From contig NZ_JANJTZ010000053.1 in assembly GCF_024710845.1 (NCBI RefSeq), positions 62,001-126,000 on the forward strand: 64,000 bases of DNA. The letters run 5' to 3'. The translations under genes and the position numbers were made by a program. Origin of the DNA: Mesorhizobium sp. GTDB lineage: Bacteria; Pseudomonadota; Alphaproteobacteria; Rhizobiales; Rhizobiaceae. A model generated the notes under the pieces. It ran no database searches. It saw only the letters and a list, made by a program, of their open reading frames with translations, and had not been told where the DNA came from. Of this stretch, positions 48,074 to 59,256 are shown one piece after another. Numbering within the stretch: position 1 is the stretch's first letter; each line of letters opens with the position of its first letter.

Positions 48074-48841
48074 TCAGGCCGACGGGGCTTCTTCCAGCGC
48101 CGGCTCGACAGGCGCCTCGGCCGAAGCGCCGATATCGATGCCGTAATTGCCCTGCTGGCGCGCGATGCCGTCGATCGCCGCACGCGCAATGAGGTCGCAG
48201 TAGAGCGCGATGGCGCGCTGCGCGTCGTCATTGCCCGGGATCGGGTAGTCGATCTTGTCCGGATCGCAGTTCGAATCGATGATCGCGACGACCGGAATGC
48301 CGAGACGCTTGGCTTCCAGGATCGCGATCGCTTCCTTGTTGGTGTCGATCACGAACATCAGGTCCGGGGTCGAGCCCATATCCTTGATGCCGCCGAGCGC
48401 CTTGTTCAGCTTCTCGCGTTCGCGATCGAGGTTCAGGCGCTCCTTCTTGGTGAAGCCCTGTGCCTCGCCGGCCAGCAGTTCGTCGAGCTTGCGCAGACGC
48501 TGGATCGAGTTCGAGATCGTCTTCCAGTTGGTGAGCATGCCGCCCAGCCAGCGCGAATTGACGTAGTACTGGGCAGAACGCTGCGCGGCGTCCGCCACGA
48601 TGTCCGAGGCCTGGCGCTTGGTGCCCACGAAGAGCACGCGGCCGCCGGCAGCGACGGTGTCAGAGACGACCTTCAACGCCTGGTGCAGCAGCGGAACCGT
48701 CTGCGACAGATCGATGACGTGGATGTTGTTGCGGGCGCCAAAAATGAAGGGCGCCATCTTGGGGTTCCAGCGGTGGGTCTGGTGTCCGAAGTGGACGCCA
48801 GCATCCAATAGCTGGCGCATGCTGAAATCAGGCAGAGCCAT
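48074..48841 (-). CDS. rpsB: 30S ribosomal protein S2
   Basis: S2 binds the small-subunit head and shoulder. The 255-residue protein starts [29 protein letters not shown], with [17 protein letters not shown] and [63 protein letters not shown] follows, all S2 signatures. The C-terminal acidic Ala/Glu-rich tail ([16 protein letters not shown]) is longer than in E. coli. It heads the rpsB-tsf-pyrH-frr-uppS-cdsA block and has a good promoter upstream. Confidence 0.98.
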   Translation of the reverse strand: MALPDFSMRQLLDAGVHFGHQTHRWNPKMAPFIFGARNNIHVIDLSQTVPLLHQALKVVSDTVAAGGRVLFVGTKRQASDIVADAAQRSAQYYVNSRWLGGMLTNWKTISNSIQRLRKLDELLAGEAQGFTKKERLNLDREREKLNKALGGIKDMGSTPDLMFVIDTNKEAIAILEAKRLGIPVVAIIDSNCDPDKIDYPIPGNDDAQRAIALYCDLIARAAIDGIARQQGNYGIDIGASAEAPVEPALEEAPSA

Positions 48842-48964
48842 GTCTTATCCTTTTCCGGTTAGCCTCCACGGACACTTGACGCTCGGATTTCTCGTCGCGC
48901 CACCGGAGGCGTCAGCCGGATTTCTCCCGGAAGACCACCCAAGTCCGTGTGTGGAATGGTCGCG

Positions 48965-48993
48965 CATATAGAGGCGTTATACGGGAAACGCAA
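48965..48993 (-). promoter_or_regulatory. Putative sigma70-type promoter of rpsB
   Basis: On the minus strand TTGCGT (48988-48993) and TATATG (48965-48970) are separated by 17 bases. This implies a leader of roughly 115 bases before rpsB. The leader contains no ORF I would support. Confidence 0.55.
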
Positions 48994-49028
48994 GCGGTCC
49001 ACCGATCCTGGACCGGCGGCGGCGCGTG

Positions 49029-50018
49029 TCAGGTCGTCGCGAGATACTTGCCGAGCGCCGCGAGATCGACATTGCCGCCGCTGAGCACGATGCCGACGCG
49101 CTTGCCTTTGCACTCGACCTTGCCGGACAGGATCGCGGCAGCGGCCAGGCAACCGGTCGGCTCGACGACGATCTTCATCCGCTCGGCGAAGAAGCGCACC
49201 GCCGAGACGAGATCCTCGTCGGGAACGGTCACGACCGCCTCGACTTTCTCCCGGATGATCGGGAAAGTATGCAGCCCGAGCGCCGTCGTCAGCGCTCCGT
49301 CGGCGATCGACCGCGGTACCGGGATGGTCACGATCTCGCCTCTGGCCATCGATTGCTGGCCGTCATTGCCCGCCTCAGGCTCGACGCCGATGACCCGGCA
49401 GGCTGGCGACAGGCCCTTCGCCGCGAGCGCGCTGCCGGCCAGAAGCCCGCCGCCGCCGAGCGGCGTGAGGACGATGTCGAGATCGCCGACTTCCTCGACG
49501 AGCTCGAGCACCGCCGTGCCCTGTCCGGCGATGACGTCCGGATGATCGAAGGGCGGGATGATCGCCGCGCCGGTTTCCTCAGCGATGCGCCGGGTGACCT
49601 CCTGCCGGTCTTCCTTGTAGCGGTCGTAGAACACGATCTTCGCGCCATAGCCGCGGGTGCCGGCGACCTTCACAGCCGGCGCATCGGTCGGCATGACGAT
49701 GGTGGACGCAACGCCGAGCAGCTTTGCCGCATAAGCGACCGCCTGGGCATGATTGCCGGAAGAGAACGCCAGAACGCCGCGCAACCTCGCATCGGCGTCG
49801 AGCGCGGCGATCGCATTGTAGGCGCCGCGGAACTTGAACGCCCCTCCCCGCTGCAGATTCTCCGCCTTGAAGAACAGCGATGCGCCAGTGCGCTGATCCG
49901 CCGTGCGCGAGGTCAGCACCGGCGTCCGGTGCGCATGGCCCGCGATACGCAACTGTGCCGTCCGCACGTCCGCGAAGGTCGGAATGCGCAGCCCTTCGGG
50001 CACGGAATGTACGGTCAC
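49029..50018 (-). CDS. PLP-dependent threonine/serine ammonia-lyase-like enzyme
   Basis: A 329-residue fold-type II PLP enzyme. The PLP lysine is in GGAFKFRGAYNA and the substrate loop is FSSGNHAQAVA. The phosphate-binding glycine loop is PLGGGGLLAG, and SGGNVDL lies near the C-terminus. It lacks the C-terminal ACT regulatory domain of biosynthetic IlvA. It is close to catabolic threonine dehydratases, serine racemases and threo-3-hydroxyaspartate ammonia-lyases, which sequence alone cannot separate. It is on the same strand as eipB, 40 bases downstream of it. Confidence 0.88.
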   Translation of the reverse strand: MTVHSVPEGLRIPTFADVRTAQLRIAGHAHRTPVLTSRTADQRTGASLFFKAENLQRGGAFKFRGAYNAIAALDADARLRGVLAFSSGNHAQAVAYAAKLLGVASTIVMPTDAPAVKVAGTRGYGAKIVFYDRYKEDRQEVTRRIAEETGAAIIPPFDHPDVIAGQGTAVLELVEEVGDLDIVLTPLGGGGLLAGSALAAKGLSPACRVIGVEPEAGNDGQQSMARGEIVTIPVPRSIADGALTTALGLHTFPIIREKVEAVVTVPDEDLVSAVRFFAERMKIVVEPTGCLAAAAILSGKVECKGKRVGIVLSGGNVDLAALGKYLATT

Positions 50019-50058
50019 GATCAGCTCCGGGATCTGGTGAGGCTCGTCTGGGAGGAGC

Positions 50059-50889
50059 CTACTCGGGCTTCTTGCAGCCGTCCTTGCTGTCGAGCAGGTC
50101 GAGCCCGACCAGCTTCGCCTTGATGGAGAACTCGCCGTAGCTCATCGTCAGGTCGCGGGTGAAGCCGTTGTCGTAGAGCTTGAACGAGATCGCATAGTCC
50201 GGCACTTCCTCGCCATCGTCCTTGCTCAGGTCGAAATAGGCGATCGAGACCGGCCAGTACTGCTCTGATTTCAATGTCTTGAGCGCGGGCAACTCCGGAT
50301 CGTTGGCCGCCGGCGTCGTCTTCTTGCCGATCACCACCGTGGTCGTCATCACCTTGTTGGCGTCGTCCGACCCGTCGAAGATCGAGGTCTCGTAGAAATT
50401 CTCGCCACCCTTCGCCTTGTCGATCAACTCGATCATATGCTGCGTGGGAAAACGCGTCGCCGGGAGTTCGACCGTCTGAGCCTGCGGCTTCTGCAGCTTG
50501 ACCGCCATGCCCTTGGGGTCGATCGAGGCCGAGCCCTTGGTCTCCTTGTCGAGCCCGTCGTCGACGAAGAACTTCGTCACGAAGTCGAACGACTTGCCCT
50601 CGCCGTCTTCGAAAGTGGTCATCTGGTAGTCGTTCATGCGCTGCGTCTCTTCGACGTTCATCCGGGAGACGAAGCGATAGTTGGTGGAATAGCCTTCGCA
50701 GCGAGATCCAGTGAACTCGTAGACGATGCGGCCCGTCACGCCGGTTACGCCTGATTTCTCCGACGCCTCGCCGAGATCGAGGTCGTAGACCGCGCGGTGG
50801 GCCAGCAACGCGCCCGCGGCAGTGGCGAATTCGACGGGAAACACGGCGGCGAAGACGACGGCAGGAAGGACAAGGCGCAAGGCGCTCAT
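50059..50889 (-). CDS. eipB: Periplasmic cell-envelope integrity protein EipB (DUF1849)
   Basis: EipB is a periplasmic beta-spiral protein that Brucella needs for envelope integrity. The 276-residue protein has a signal peptide (MSALRLVLPAVVFAAVF, cut near TAAG). The family body includes LLAHRAVYDLDLGEAS and IVYEFTGSRCEGYSTNYRFVSRM. Cys64 and Cys272 (KDGCKKPE) match the two conserved cysteines that form a disulfide in the family. Its 3' end is 40 bases from the ammonia-lyase. It is divergent from ridA. Confidence 0.9.
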   Translation of the reverse strand: MSALRLVLPAVVFAAVFPVEFATAAGALLAHRAVYDLDLGEASEKSGVTGVTGRIVYEFTGSRCEGYSTNYRFVSRMNVEETQRMNDYQMTTFEDGEGKSFDFVTKFFVDDGLDKETKGSASIDPKGMAVKLQKPQAQTVELPATRFPTQHMIELIDKAKGGENFYETSIFDGSDDANKVMTTTVVIGKKTTPAANDPELPALKTLKSEQYWPVSIAYFDLSKDDGEEVPDYAISFKLYDNGFTRDLTMSYGEFSIKAKLVGLDLLDSKDGCKKPE

Positions 50890-51036
50890 CTAGTGCTCTC
50901 CGGTGGCCGCATCCGCTCGGGACCGCCAGTTAAGTTGACTCTGCCGCATCCTCCACAATAGTCGTGGCCGAAGCGAGGCGAGCATAATGGCTTCGTCCGC
51001 GCAGGATGCCACGAGTCCCGTTCCCGAGGAAAGCAA

Positions 51037-51501
51037 TTGGTTGACACAATCGAAGCCCGCCTCGCCGCCGAGGGCGTAACCTTGCCGGCCGCAGCGGCCC
51101 CCGCCGCGAACTACGTCCCGTTCATGCGGACCGGGAACCTGCTCTTCACCTCCGGACAATTGCCCCTGTCCGACGGCAAACTCGTCGCGACCGGACTGCT
51201 CGGCCGCGATCTCGACACGGAGGCCGGCAAACTGGCGGCGCGCGCCTGCGCGATCAACATCCTCGCCCAGGTCAAGGCCGCCACCGGCGACCTGGAGAAG
51301 ATCGCGCGCATCGTCAAGATCACCGTCTTCGTCGCCTCGGCACCCGGCTTCACCGAGCAGCATCTGGTCGCCAACGGCGCCTCCGACCTGCTGGCGAAGG
51401 TGCTGGGCGAGCGCGGCAGGCACGCCCGCGCGGCGGTCGGCACGGCTTCGCTGCCGCTCGACGCGCCGGTCGAGATCGAAGCGATCGTCGAACTCGCCTG
51501 A
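51037..51501 (+). CDS. RidA-family protein (YjgF/YER057c/UK114), TTG start
   Basis: RidA-family proteins hydrolyse reactive enamine/imine intermediates released by PLP enzymes. The 154-residue protein shows VDTIEARLAAEGVTLPA, the NLLFTSGQLPLSDGKLVATGLLG stretch and IARIVKITVFVASAPGF. It is the longer RidA subgroup, with ARAAVGTASLPLDAPVEIEAIVEL at the end. The start is TTG, supported by GAGGAAA six bases upstream and by the family N-terminus. It begins the ridA-GDPD-acyltransferase-ybaK-HIT run; a PLP ammonia-lyase lies 1 kb away. Confidence 0.9.
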   Translation: MVDTIEARLAAEGVTLPAAAAPAANYVPFMRTGNLLFTSGQLPLSDGKLVATGLLGRDLDTEAGKLAARACAINILAQVKAATGDLEKIARIVKITVFVASAPGFTEQHLVANGASDLLAKVLGERGRHARAAVGTASLPLDAPVEIEAIVELA

Positions 51502-51512
51502 GGCCCGCCCAG

Positions 51513-52235
51513 ATGACCGACATTTCCTGGCTCACCGCCCGTCCGATCGCGCATCGCGGCTATCACGACCTGAACAAGACCCGCTGGGAGAACACGCTCT
51601 CGGCCTTCGACGCCGCGGCGCGCCGGAATTTCGCCATCGAATGCGACGTGGCGCTCTGCGCCGACGGGGTGCCGGTGATCTTCCACGATCACGATCTGCA
51701 GCGGCTTGCCGGCCAGGGCGGGCTCGTCTGGCAGAAGACCGCCGCCGAGATGGGTGCCCTGAAGATCGGCGGCACGGAAGACCATGCGCCGACGCTGAGG
51801 GAGATGCTCAACCTCGTCGCCGGACGCGTGCCGCTCGTCATCGAACTCAAGGGCATTCCGGGGCACGACGACGGGTTGGTGCAGGCGGTCGCGAAGGAAC
51901 TGCGCGCCTATGAAGGCAAGGCTGCGATCATGTCCTTCGACCACTGGCTGATCCGCCAGTTCCCGGTTCATGCGGCGGGCATCCCCGCCGGCCTCACCGC
52001 CTGGGGCGACAAGCCGCATGAGATCGAGGCGCATTTCTCGATGCTGGCCAATGGCCTCTCTTTCACCTCCTACCACTACGGCCACCTGCCAAACCGGTTC
52101 GTCACCTTCCTGCGCGAGACGCTCCGACTGCCGGTCATCACCTGGACGGTCCGCGACGGCGACGCCGTCAGGACCACATTCGCCAATGCCGACCAGATGA
52201 CGTTCGAGGGATTCGATCCGGACGCGGTTGCCTGA
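51513..52235 (+). CDS. Glycerophosphodiester phosphodiesterase family protein
   Basis: GDPD enzymes hydrolyse glycerophosphodiesters to glycerol-3-phosphate and an alcohol. The 240-residue TIM barrel has IAHRGYHDLNKTRWENTLSAFDAAARRNFAIECDVALCADGVPVIFHDHDLQRL, containing the catalytic His-Arg, Glu-Asp and second His of the family. No signal peptide is seen, so it is cytoplasmic (UgpQ-like). It starts 11 bases after ridA and is probably co-transcribed. Confidence 0.93.
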   Translation: MTDISWLTARPIAHRGYHDLNKTRWENTLSAFDAAARRNFAIECDVALCADGVPVIFHDHDLQRLAGQGGLVWQKTAAEMGALKIGGTEDHAPTLREMLNLVAGRVPLVIELKGIPGHDDGLVQAVAKELRAYEGKAAIMSFDHWLIRQFPVHAAGIPAGLTAWGDKPHEIEAHFSMLANGLSFTSYHYGHLPNRFVTFLRETLRLPVITWTVRDGDAVRTTFANADQMTFEGFDPDAVA

Positions 52236-52289
52236 CTCTCGCGCCGCGAGGCCCTTGCCGGATCGGTGTGCAGCGCACACATTGGTGCC

Positions 52290-53507
52290 ATGGATACAGG
52301 GACATTCGGCGGGACAGGTGGGCATGGCGAGGTCACGCTGAAGGTCGTGACCGGCATGGAAGCCTTCACCGGCGAGGAATGGTCAGGCCTTGGCGGCGCC
52401 TCTCGCGAGGACCTGCAGACACCGTACAACCCGTTCATTTCGCACGCGTTCCTGTCGATCGTCGAAGAGTCGGGGACCGTGTCGCGCAACACGGGCTGGC
52501 AGCCGCAGCACCTGCGCCTGGAAGCCGCCGACGGCACGCTCCTCGGCGCGGCCCCCTGCTATCTCAAGTCGCACAGCCAGGGCGAATACGTGTTCGACCA
52601 CGGCTGGGCCGACGCATTCGAACGGGCGGGCGGGCGCTACTATCCGAAGCTGCAGGTCGCGGTGCCTTTCACGCCGGCGACGGGCCCTCGCCTGCTGGCG
52701 TCGGGCGTGTCCGCCACGCCGATCCGGGCGGCTCTCGCCGGTGGCCTGAAGACGCTCACCGACCGGCTCGGCGTCTCGTCGGCCCACGTCACCTTCGCGG
52801 CCAACGAGGACATCGAGCAGCTGGACGCGGCCGGCTTCCTGCTACGCACCGACCAGCAATTCCATTTCCGCAACGAGGCCTATCGCGACTATGCCGATTT
52901 CCTCGACACGCTTGCCTCGCGAAAGCGCAAGGCGCTGCGCAAGGAGCGCGCCGCCGCGGTCCAGGACGGCATCACCATCGACCGGCTCACGGGCAAGGAC
53001 CTGACCGAGTCGGTCTGGGACGACTTCTTCCGCTTCTACATGGATACCGGCAGCCGCAAATGGGGCCGGCCCTACCTCAACCGCAAATTCTTCTCGCTGG
53101 TCGGCGAACGCATGGCCGGCGACGTTCTTTTGGTGATGGCGAAGCGCAACGGCCGATACGTCGCCGGCGCGATCAACTTCATTGGCGGCGACCGCCTGTT
53201 CGGGCGCAACTGGGGCTGCGTCGAGGACCACCCTTTCCTGCATTTCGAGGTCTGCTACCATCAGGCGATCGATTTCGCGATCGAGCGGGGGCTGAAGGTG
53301 GTCGAGGCCGGCGCGCAGGGCGAACACAAGCTAGCGCGGGGCTATATGCCGGTCACCACACGGTCGGCGCACTACATCGCCCATCCCGGCCTGCGCCGCG
53401 CCGTCGCCGACTATCTTGAACGCGAGCGGCAGGAAGTCGCCCAGGTCGGCGAGTATCTGGAAGAGCACGGACCGTTCCGGCGCGGAGAACTGCAGGAGCG
53501 GGAATAA
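52290..53507 (+). CDS. GNAT-fold acyltransferase, DUF482 (peptidogalycan-biosynthesis-like) family
   Basis: From the ATG at 52290 the protein has 405 residues; a GTG at 52266 is also open. Landmarks are NPFISHAFLSIVEESGTVSRNTGWQPQHL, GEYVFDHGWADAFERAGGRYYPKLQVAVPFTP and the C-terminal GVCH-like region FLHFEVCYHQAIDFAIERGLKVVEAGAQGEHKLARGY. These match the DUF482 family, related to FemAB/GNAT acyltransferases. The name suggests cell-wall work but the substrate is not known. It lies 54 bases after the GDPD gene. Confidence 0.85.
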   Translation: MDTGTFGGTGGHGEVTLKVVTGMEAFTGEEWSGLGGASREDLQTPYNPFISHAFLSIVEESGTVSRNTGWQPQHLRLEAADGTLLGAAPCYLKSHSQGEYVFDHGWADAFERAGGRYYPKLQVAVPFTPATGPRLLASGVSATPIRAALAGGLKTLTDRLGVSSAHVTFAANEDIEQLDAAGFLLRTDQQFHFRNEAYRDYADFLDTLASRKRKALRKERAAAVQDGITIDRLTGKDLTESVWDDFFRFYMDTGSRKWGRPYLNRKFFSLVGERMAGDVLLVMAKRNGRYVAGAINFIGGDRLFGRNWGCVEDHPFLHFEVCYHQAIDFAIERGLKVVEAGAQGEHKLARGYMPVTTRSAHYIAHPGLRRAVADYLERERQEVAQVGEYLEEHGPFRRGELQERE

Positions 53508-53562
53508 GCGGCGAGCGAACGCGCCCGCTTGCCAATTCTCGCCTTGGCCATAGCACAAATCC

Positions 53563-54024
53563 ATGTCTCTCGATTCCGTCCGCGCCTTCTTCGGCCAACA
53601 CGCACCCGACATCGACGTCATCGTCACCGAAGCCAGTTCGGCGACCGTGGCCTTGGCTGCTGAGGCGCACGGGGTCGAGCCGGCGCAGATCGCCAAGACC
53701 ATCTGTCTGCGCGCCGGCGACGAGACGCTTCTGCTGGTCACCAGCGGCACCGAGCGGCTGAGCAACCGCAAGTTCAAGGAGCGCTTCGGCGGCAAGCCGC
53801 GCATGCTCGATGCCGAACAGGTGCTGGAACTGACCAGCCACCCTGTCGGCGGGGTCTGCCCGTTCGGCCTGCCTGCACCCTTGCCCGTCTATTGCGATGT
53901 GTCGCTCAGGCGCTTCGACGAGGTGGTGCCGGCGGCAGGCGCCACCAACGCGGCGGTGCGGCTGGCGCCCGACCGCGTCGCCGCGCTCACCGCTGCGCGG
54001 TGGGTTGACGTGTGCGGCGAATAG
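53563..54024 (+). CDS. YbaK/EbsC-family aminoacyl-tRNA deacylase
   Basis: A 153-residue free-standing editing domain related to the ProRS insertion domain and E. coli YbaK, which remove mischarged Cys or Ala from tRNA-Pro. Visible elements are SATVALAAEAHGVEPAQIAKTICLR, with the conserved lysine, LVTSGTERLSNRKFKERFG and the VGGVCPFGLP loop. It ends near the HIT gene (36 bases) and 55 bases after the acyltransferase. Which amino acid it removes is not readable here. Confidence 0.93.
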   Translation: MSLDSVRAFFGQHAPDIDVIVTEASSATVALAAEAHGVEPAQIAKTICLRAGDETLLLVTSGTERLSNRKFKERFGGKPRMLDAEQVLELTSHPVGGVCPFGLPAPLPVYCDVSLRRFDEVVPAAGATNAAVRLAPDRVAALTAARWVDVCGE

Positions 54025-54059
54025 CTGACAAGAAATCGCGGTCTTCGCTTACGGAGTGG

Positions 54060-54494
54060 ATGAACCAGATGGCTCCCGCCTACGATCCTTCGAATGTCTT
54101 CGGAAAAATCCTGCGCGGCGAGCTTCCCGCCTACAAGCTCTACGAGGACGCGGACACCTTCGCCCTCATGGACATCATGCCACGCGGCGACGGCCACTGC
54201 CTCGTCATCCCGAAGGCGCCGTCGCGCAACATTCTCGACGTTTCGGAAGACAGCCTCCTCGCCGTCGCGCGGACCACGCAGAAGCTCGCCCGCGCCGTCG
54301 TCAAGGCATTCGCGGCGGATGGCGTCACCGTCCAGCAGTTCAACGAGAGCGCCGGCGGGCAGGTCGTGTTCCACCTGCACGTCCACATCATCCCGCGCTT
54401 CCAGGGCGTGTCGCTGAAGCCGCACACGGGCCAGATGGAGAAGCCGGAAGTGCTGTCCGCAAACGCGGAGAAGATCCGCGCGGCCCTGCAGTAG
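54060..54494 (+). CDS. HIT-family (histidine triad) protein
   Basis: HIT proteins hydrolyse nucleoside phosphoramidates and adenylates. The 144-residue protein has SNVFGKILRGELPAYKLYEDADTFALMDI, then GHCLVIPKAPSRNILD. The triad is VVFHLHVHIIPRFQG. The ATG giving MNQMAPAYD was chosen because GGAG lies just before it, although the spacing is short; the next ATG (54069) is possible. It closes the plus-strand run and converges with the PAP2 gene across 8 bases. Confidence 0.93.
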   Translation: MNQMAPAYDPSNVFGKILRGELPAYKLYEDADTFALMDIMPRGDGHCLVIPKAPSRNILDVSEDSLLAVARTTQKLARAVVKAFAADGVTVQQFNESAGGQVVFHLHVHIIPRFQGVSLKPHTGQMEKPEVLSANAEKIRAALQ

Positions 54495-54502
54495 ACCTGG
54501 CG

Positions 54503-55471
54503 TCAGACCGGATTCGGCGTGGCGACCGGTCGCGGTTGGGCGGCAAGGCGTGTCTGCGCGTCGTAGATCTTCAGGCCCGCAATCCACGAACCGACAGTGA
54601 TCGCAACGCCCGCCAGGACGTCGGTCAGGTTGTGTCCGCCATGGACCAGGATCGCCGGGAAGAGCAGCAGGCAGACGCCGATCAGGACGAGGCGGGCGAT
54701 CAGGTACGGCCAGAGCGCAATAAGCGAAATCAACGCCATCACAGTGTGGAACGACGGGAAGCCGACCAGCCCGGTCACTCCCATTGCCGACAGGTCCGTC
54801 ACCCCTTCGCGGAAAAGCCGATTGAGCTCCGCGCCATAGGCCGGATTCACCACGGGCCGGACGATGCGCTCGACCTCGGGATCGAGGGTCCAATACGCCG
54901 CCGCGCCGCCGGAAGGAAACAGCGCCCAGCAGAAGATCGTCGCGAGGGAGGCAAAAACGGTGCCGAGCGCGGCGGCATGAAGTCGCCGGCGGTCGAGCAG
55001 TGCGCCGAGGACGATGAAAGCACATAGCAGCTGGATCAGCGTCAGTGCGTAGACCCGCCTGACGACATCGTTGAGGGCCGGATGCTCCGCGAACCAGGAA
55101 ACGAACGCCGGCCAGGAATAGCCGAGCCATGCATCTATCCTGACCAGCGCCGCGTCGATCGGGGCTGTCGGGCGCGGCAAGAGGACGATATTGAACAGCA
55201 CGCCAAAGGCCGAATAGGCAACGAAAAGACCCAGGACATGAGTCACCAGCGCGATCCGCTCGCTGTCGCGAAACTGCCGGTAGATCTGGCCGACGCCGAT
55301 CATCACCGCGGCGAAGCCGGCGGAAAACGTGAAGAATTCCGGCCCGACGGCAATGCCCTTCCACCATACGAGGAAGAAGCTCGCGACGCCAAGCGCCCCG
55401 GTTATCAGTAGGATTGTCCGTTCTGCCGGATGAAATACCAAGATCTGCGTCCTCGCGGTCGAGAGGACCAT
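54503..55471 (-). CDS. PAP2-superfamily integral membrane phosphatase/transferase
   Basis: A 322-residue membrane protein with about six to eight hydrophobic helices. The C-terminal part has GFPSFHTVMALISLIAL and HGGHNLTDVLAGVAITV, which carry the second and third active-site motifs of the PAP2 family. It resembles the inositol-phosphotransferase-like PAP2_3 subgroup. Substrates may be phosphatidic acid, undecaprenyl pyrophosphate or lipid A phosphates; I cannot tell which. Convergent with the HIT gene, and downstream of azlD by 46 bases. Confidence 0.87.
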   Translation of the reverse strand: MVLSTARTQILVFHPAERTILLITGALGVASFFLVWWKGIAVGPEFFTFSAGFAAVMIGVGQIYRQFRDSERIALVTHVLGLFVAYSAFGVLFNIVLLPRPTAPIDAALVRIDAWLGYSWPAFVSWFAEHPALNDVVRRVYALTLIQLLCAFIVLGALLDRRRLHAAALGTVFASLATIFCWALFPSGGAAAYWTLDPEVERIVRPVVNPAYGAELNRLFREGVTDLSAMGVTGLVGFPSFHTVMALISLIALWPYLIARLVLIGVCLLLFPAILVHGGHNLTDVLAGVAITVGSWIAGLKIYDAQTRLAAQPRPVATPNPV

Positions 55472-55517
55472 AGTGGCTTGCGGTTAAGCGGCGGTAAGCC
55501 CGGATTCGATTTCGCCA

Positions 55518-55871
55518 CTATGTTTGGCCAATGAGCATCCCTGCGATCAGGACGGCTTCCGCCGCAATGATGCCCGCCAGCATGCTGTGCCGGAGTGCCA
55601 GATAGGCGGCGAACCCGGCTACCGCCGCTCCGACGCGCAGCGCCATCGGCGTGTCTGCCAATACCCCGCCTGGAAAGACGATCAGATTGGCGATCACCGC
55701 GGCCACCAGCGCGGTCGCGATGGTGCGCACCAGCACCATCGCATCCGAATCCTCCGAAACGCGTCCGCCGATGAAGACGCCGAGAAACCGCCACACGTCC
55801 GTTGCGAGCCAGCCGGCGACCAGAATGAACAGATAGGGCCACCACCAGGCATCGTTGCCGAAGAAGGTCAT
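55518..55871 (-). CDS. azlD: AzlD-family branched-chain amino acid export subunit
   Basis: The 117-residue protein has three to four hydrophobic segments (WPYLFILVAGWLATDVWRFLGVFIGG and TIATALVAAVIANLIVFPGG). This fits AzlD (DUF4491/AzlD-like), the small partner of AzlC. Its ATG overlaps the azlC stop in an ATGA junction, so start 55871 is well supported. The ORF track extension upstream reads through azlC in another frame and was rejected. Confidence 0.88.
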   Translation of the reverse strand: MTFFGNDAWWWPYLFILVAGWLATDVWRFLGVFIGGRVSEDSDAMVLVRTIATALVAAVIANLIVFPGGVLADTPMALRVGAAVAGFAAYLALRHSMLAGIIAAEAVLIAGMLIGQT

Positions 55872-56611
55872 GTCGCACCCCATCGCCGGCTGGCCAGGTG
55901 ATATCCGAACGCGCCAAACCCGCCGACAAGGCCGGCCGCCAGGAGGTCGAAGCCGGGCGTCCACAGATGGAACAGCGGGCCGAACGCAAGGCCCAGAACC
56001 ATCGCGACATACCCTGCCCTCTCCCGCGCCGAGCTCCACAGCGAGGTCAGGAAGTAGATCGGCGTCAGAAGCAGCAGCGCCGCGGAAGCGAGCGGAGGCA
56101 GATCGCCGGCAAGCGCGAACGCGACAGCGACGGCAATCATGTTCACCAACACCAGCGTGCCACCGAGGCCGGCGTACCAAGCCGTGCGCATTTCGCGCGG
56201 CACGCCGCGAATGGCCTGCATGGCAATGACCCATGAGGTCACCGCCACGAAATGGGACAGCAGATAGAGCACCCATGTCCGCGTTCTGGAACCGCGCATC
56301 TCCGGAACCAGCGCCACCACCATCGGCGTCAGCCGGATCGAGGACAAGGCCACCGCAAAGGCCGCCGCCGGCAGGCCGGCTCCGCCGATGATGGCGCCGA
56401 CCAGCACCACATTGGCCGGCAGCGCCCAGACGATTCCCGTCGCGAACACGATCTGCGTCAGCGTCAGTCCCGCCTCGCGCGCCAGCCCGGCAAAACCGAC
56501 ATGGGCCGCCACCAGCATCAGGAGCGGCAGCGAGAACGCGGCGCGCACCCCGCGCCGGAACCAGGTCGCAGTAGAAAAATCCGTGATTGGAGACGATGGG
56601 TTGCCAGACAT
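55868..56611 (-). CDS. azlC: AzlC-family branched-chain amino acid exporter
   Basis: The 247-residue membrane protein starts MSGNPSSPITDFSTATWFRRGVRAAFSLPLLMLVAAHVGFAGLAREAGLTL. It shows the AzlC landmarks TQIVFATGIVWALPANVVLVGAI, LSSIRLTPMVVALVPEMRG and LYLLSHFVAVTSWVIAM. AzlCD exports branched-chain amino acids and analogues (BrnFE-like) in other bacteria. The ORF track start 64 codons upstream has no family similarity. It is coupled to azlD. Confidence 0.92.
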   Translation of the reverse strand: MSGNPSSPITDFSTATWFRRGVRAAFSLPLLMLVAAHVGFAGLAREAGLTLTQIVFATGIVWALPANVVLVGAIIGGAGLPAAAFAVALSSIRLTPMVVALVPEMRGSRTRTWVLYLLSHFVAVTSWVIAMQAIRGVPREMRTAWYAGLGGTLVLVNMIAVAVAFALAGDLPPLASAALLLLTPIYFLTSLWSSARERAGYVAMVLGLAFGPLFHLWTPGFDLLAAGLVGGFGAFGYHLASRRWGAT

Positions 56612-56680
56612 CAGCTCGATGCCTAGCCGAAGTTCTTTCGGTGGTGAACCGCCAATGTTGCAGGGCATGTCGGGCCAAAC

Positions 56681-56709
56681 GAAAAGGCCGGCGACAGCTG
56701 CGCCGGCCT
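56681..56709 (-). terminator. Rho-independent terminator of clpA
   Basis: On the minus strand AGGCCGGCG, a 7-base loop and CGCCGGCCT form a perfect 9-base stem. TTTTCGTTT follows. It lies 21 bases after the clpA stop. Confidence 0.85.
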
Positions 56710-56729
56710 CATCGTATCGTTTACACGCC

Positions 56730-59201
<2,472 letters not shown>

Positions 59202-59256
59202 TCAATACCTCGCTTGTTCTCCGTCTTGGCGCGGTGGGAGTCCGCGCGGACGGACT

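Noticed and set aside
46385-48811. An 808-residue plus-strand ORF across pyrH, tsf and rpsB
   Set aside because: It runs antisense to three certain genes and has only low-complexity Arg/Asp/Ala character, so it is a GC-rich shadow.
56681-56709. A possible attachment site or inverted-repeat element near clpA
   Set aside because: The stem-loop is followed by T-rich sequence just after clpA and is explained as a normal terminator; no integrase is nearby.
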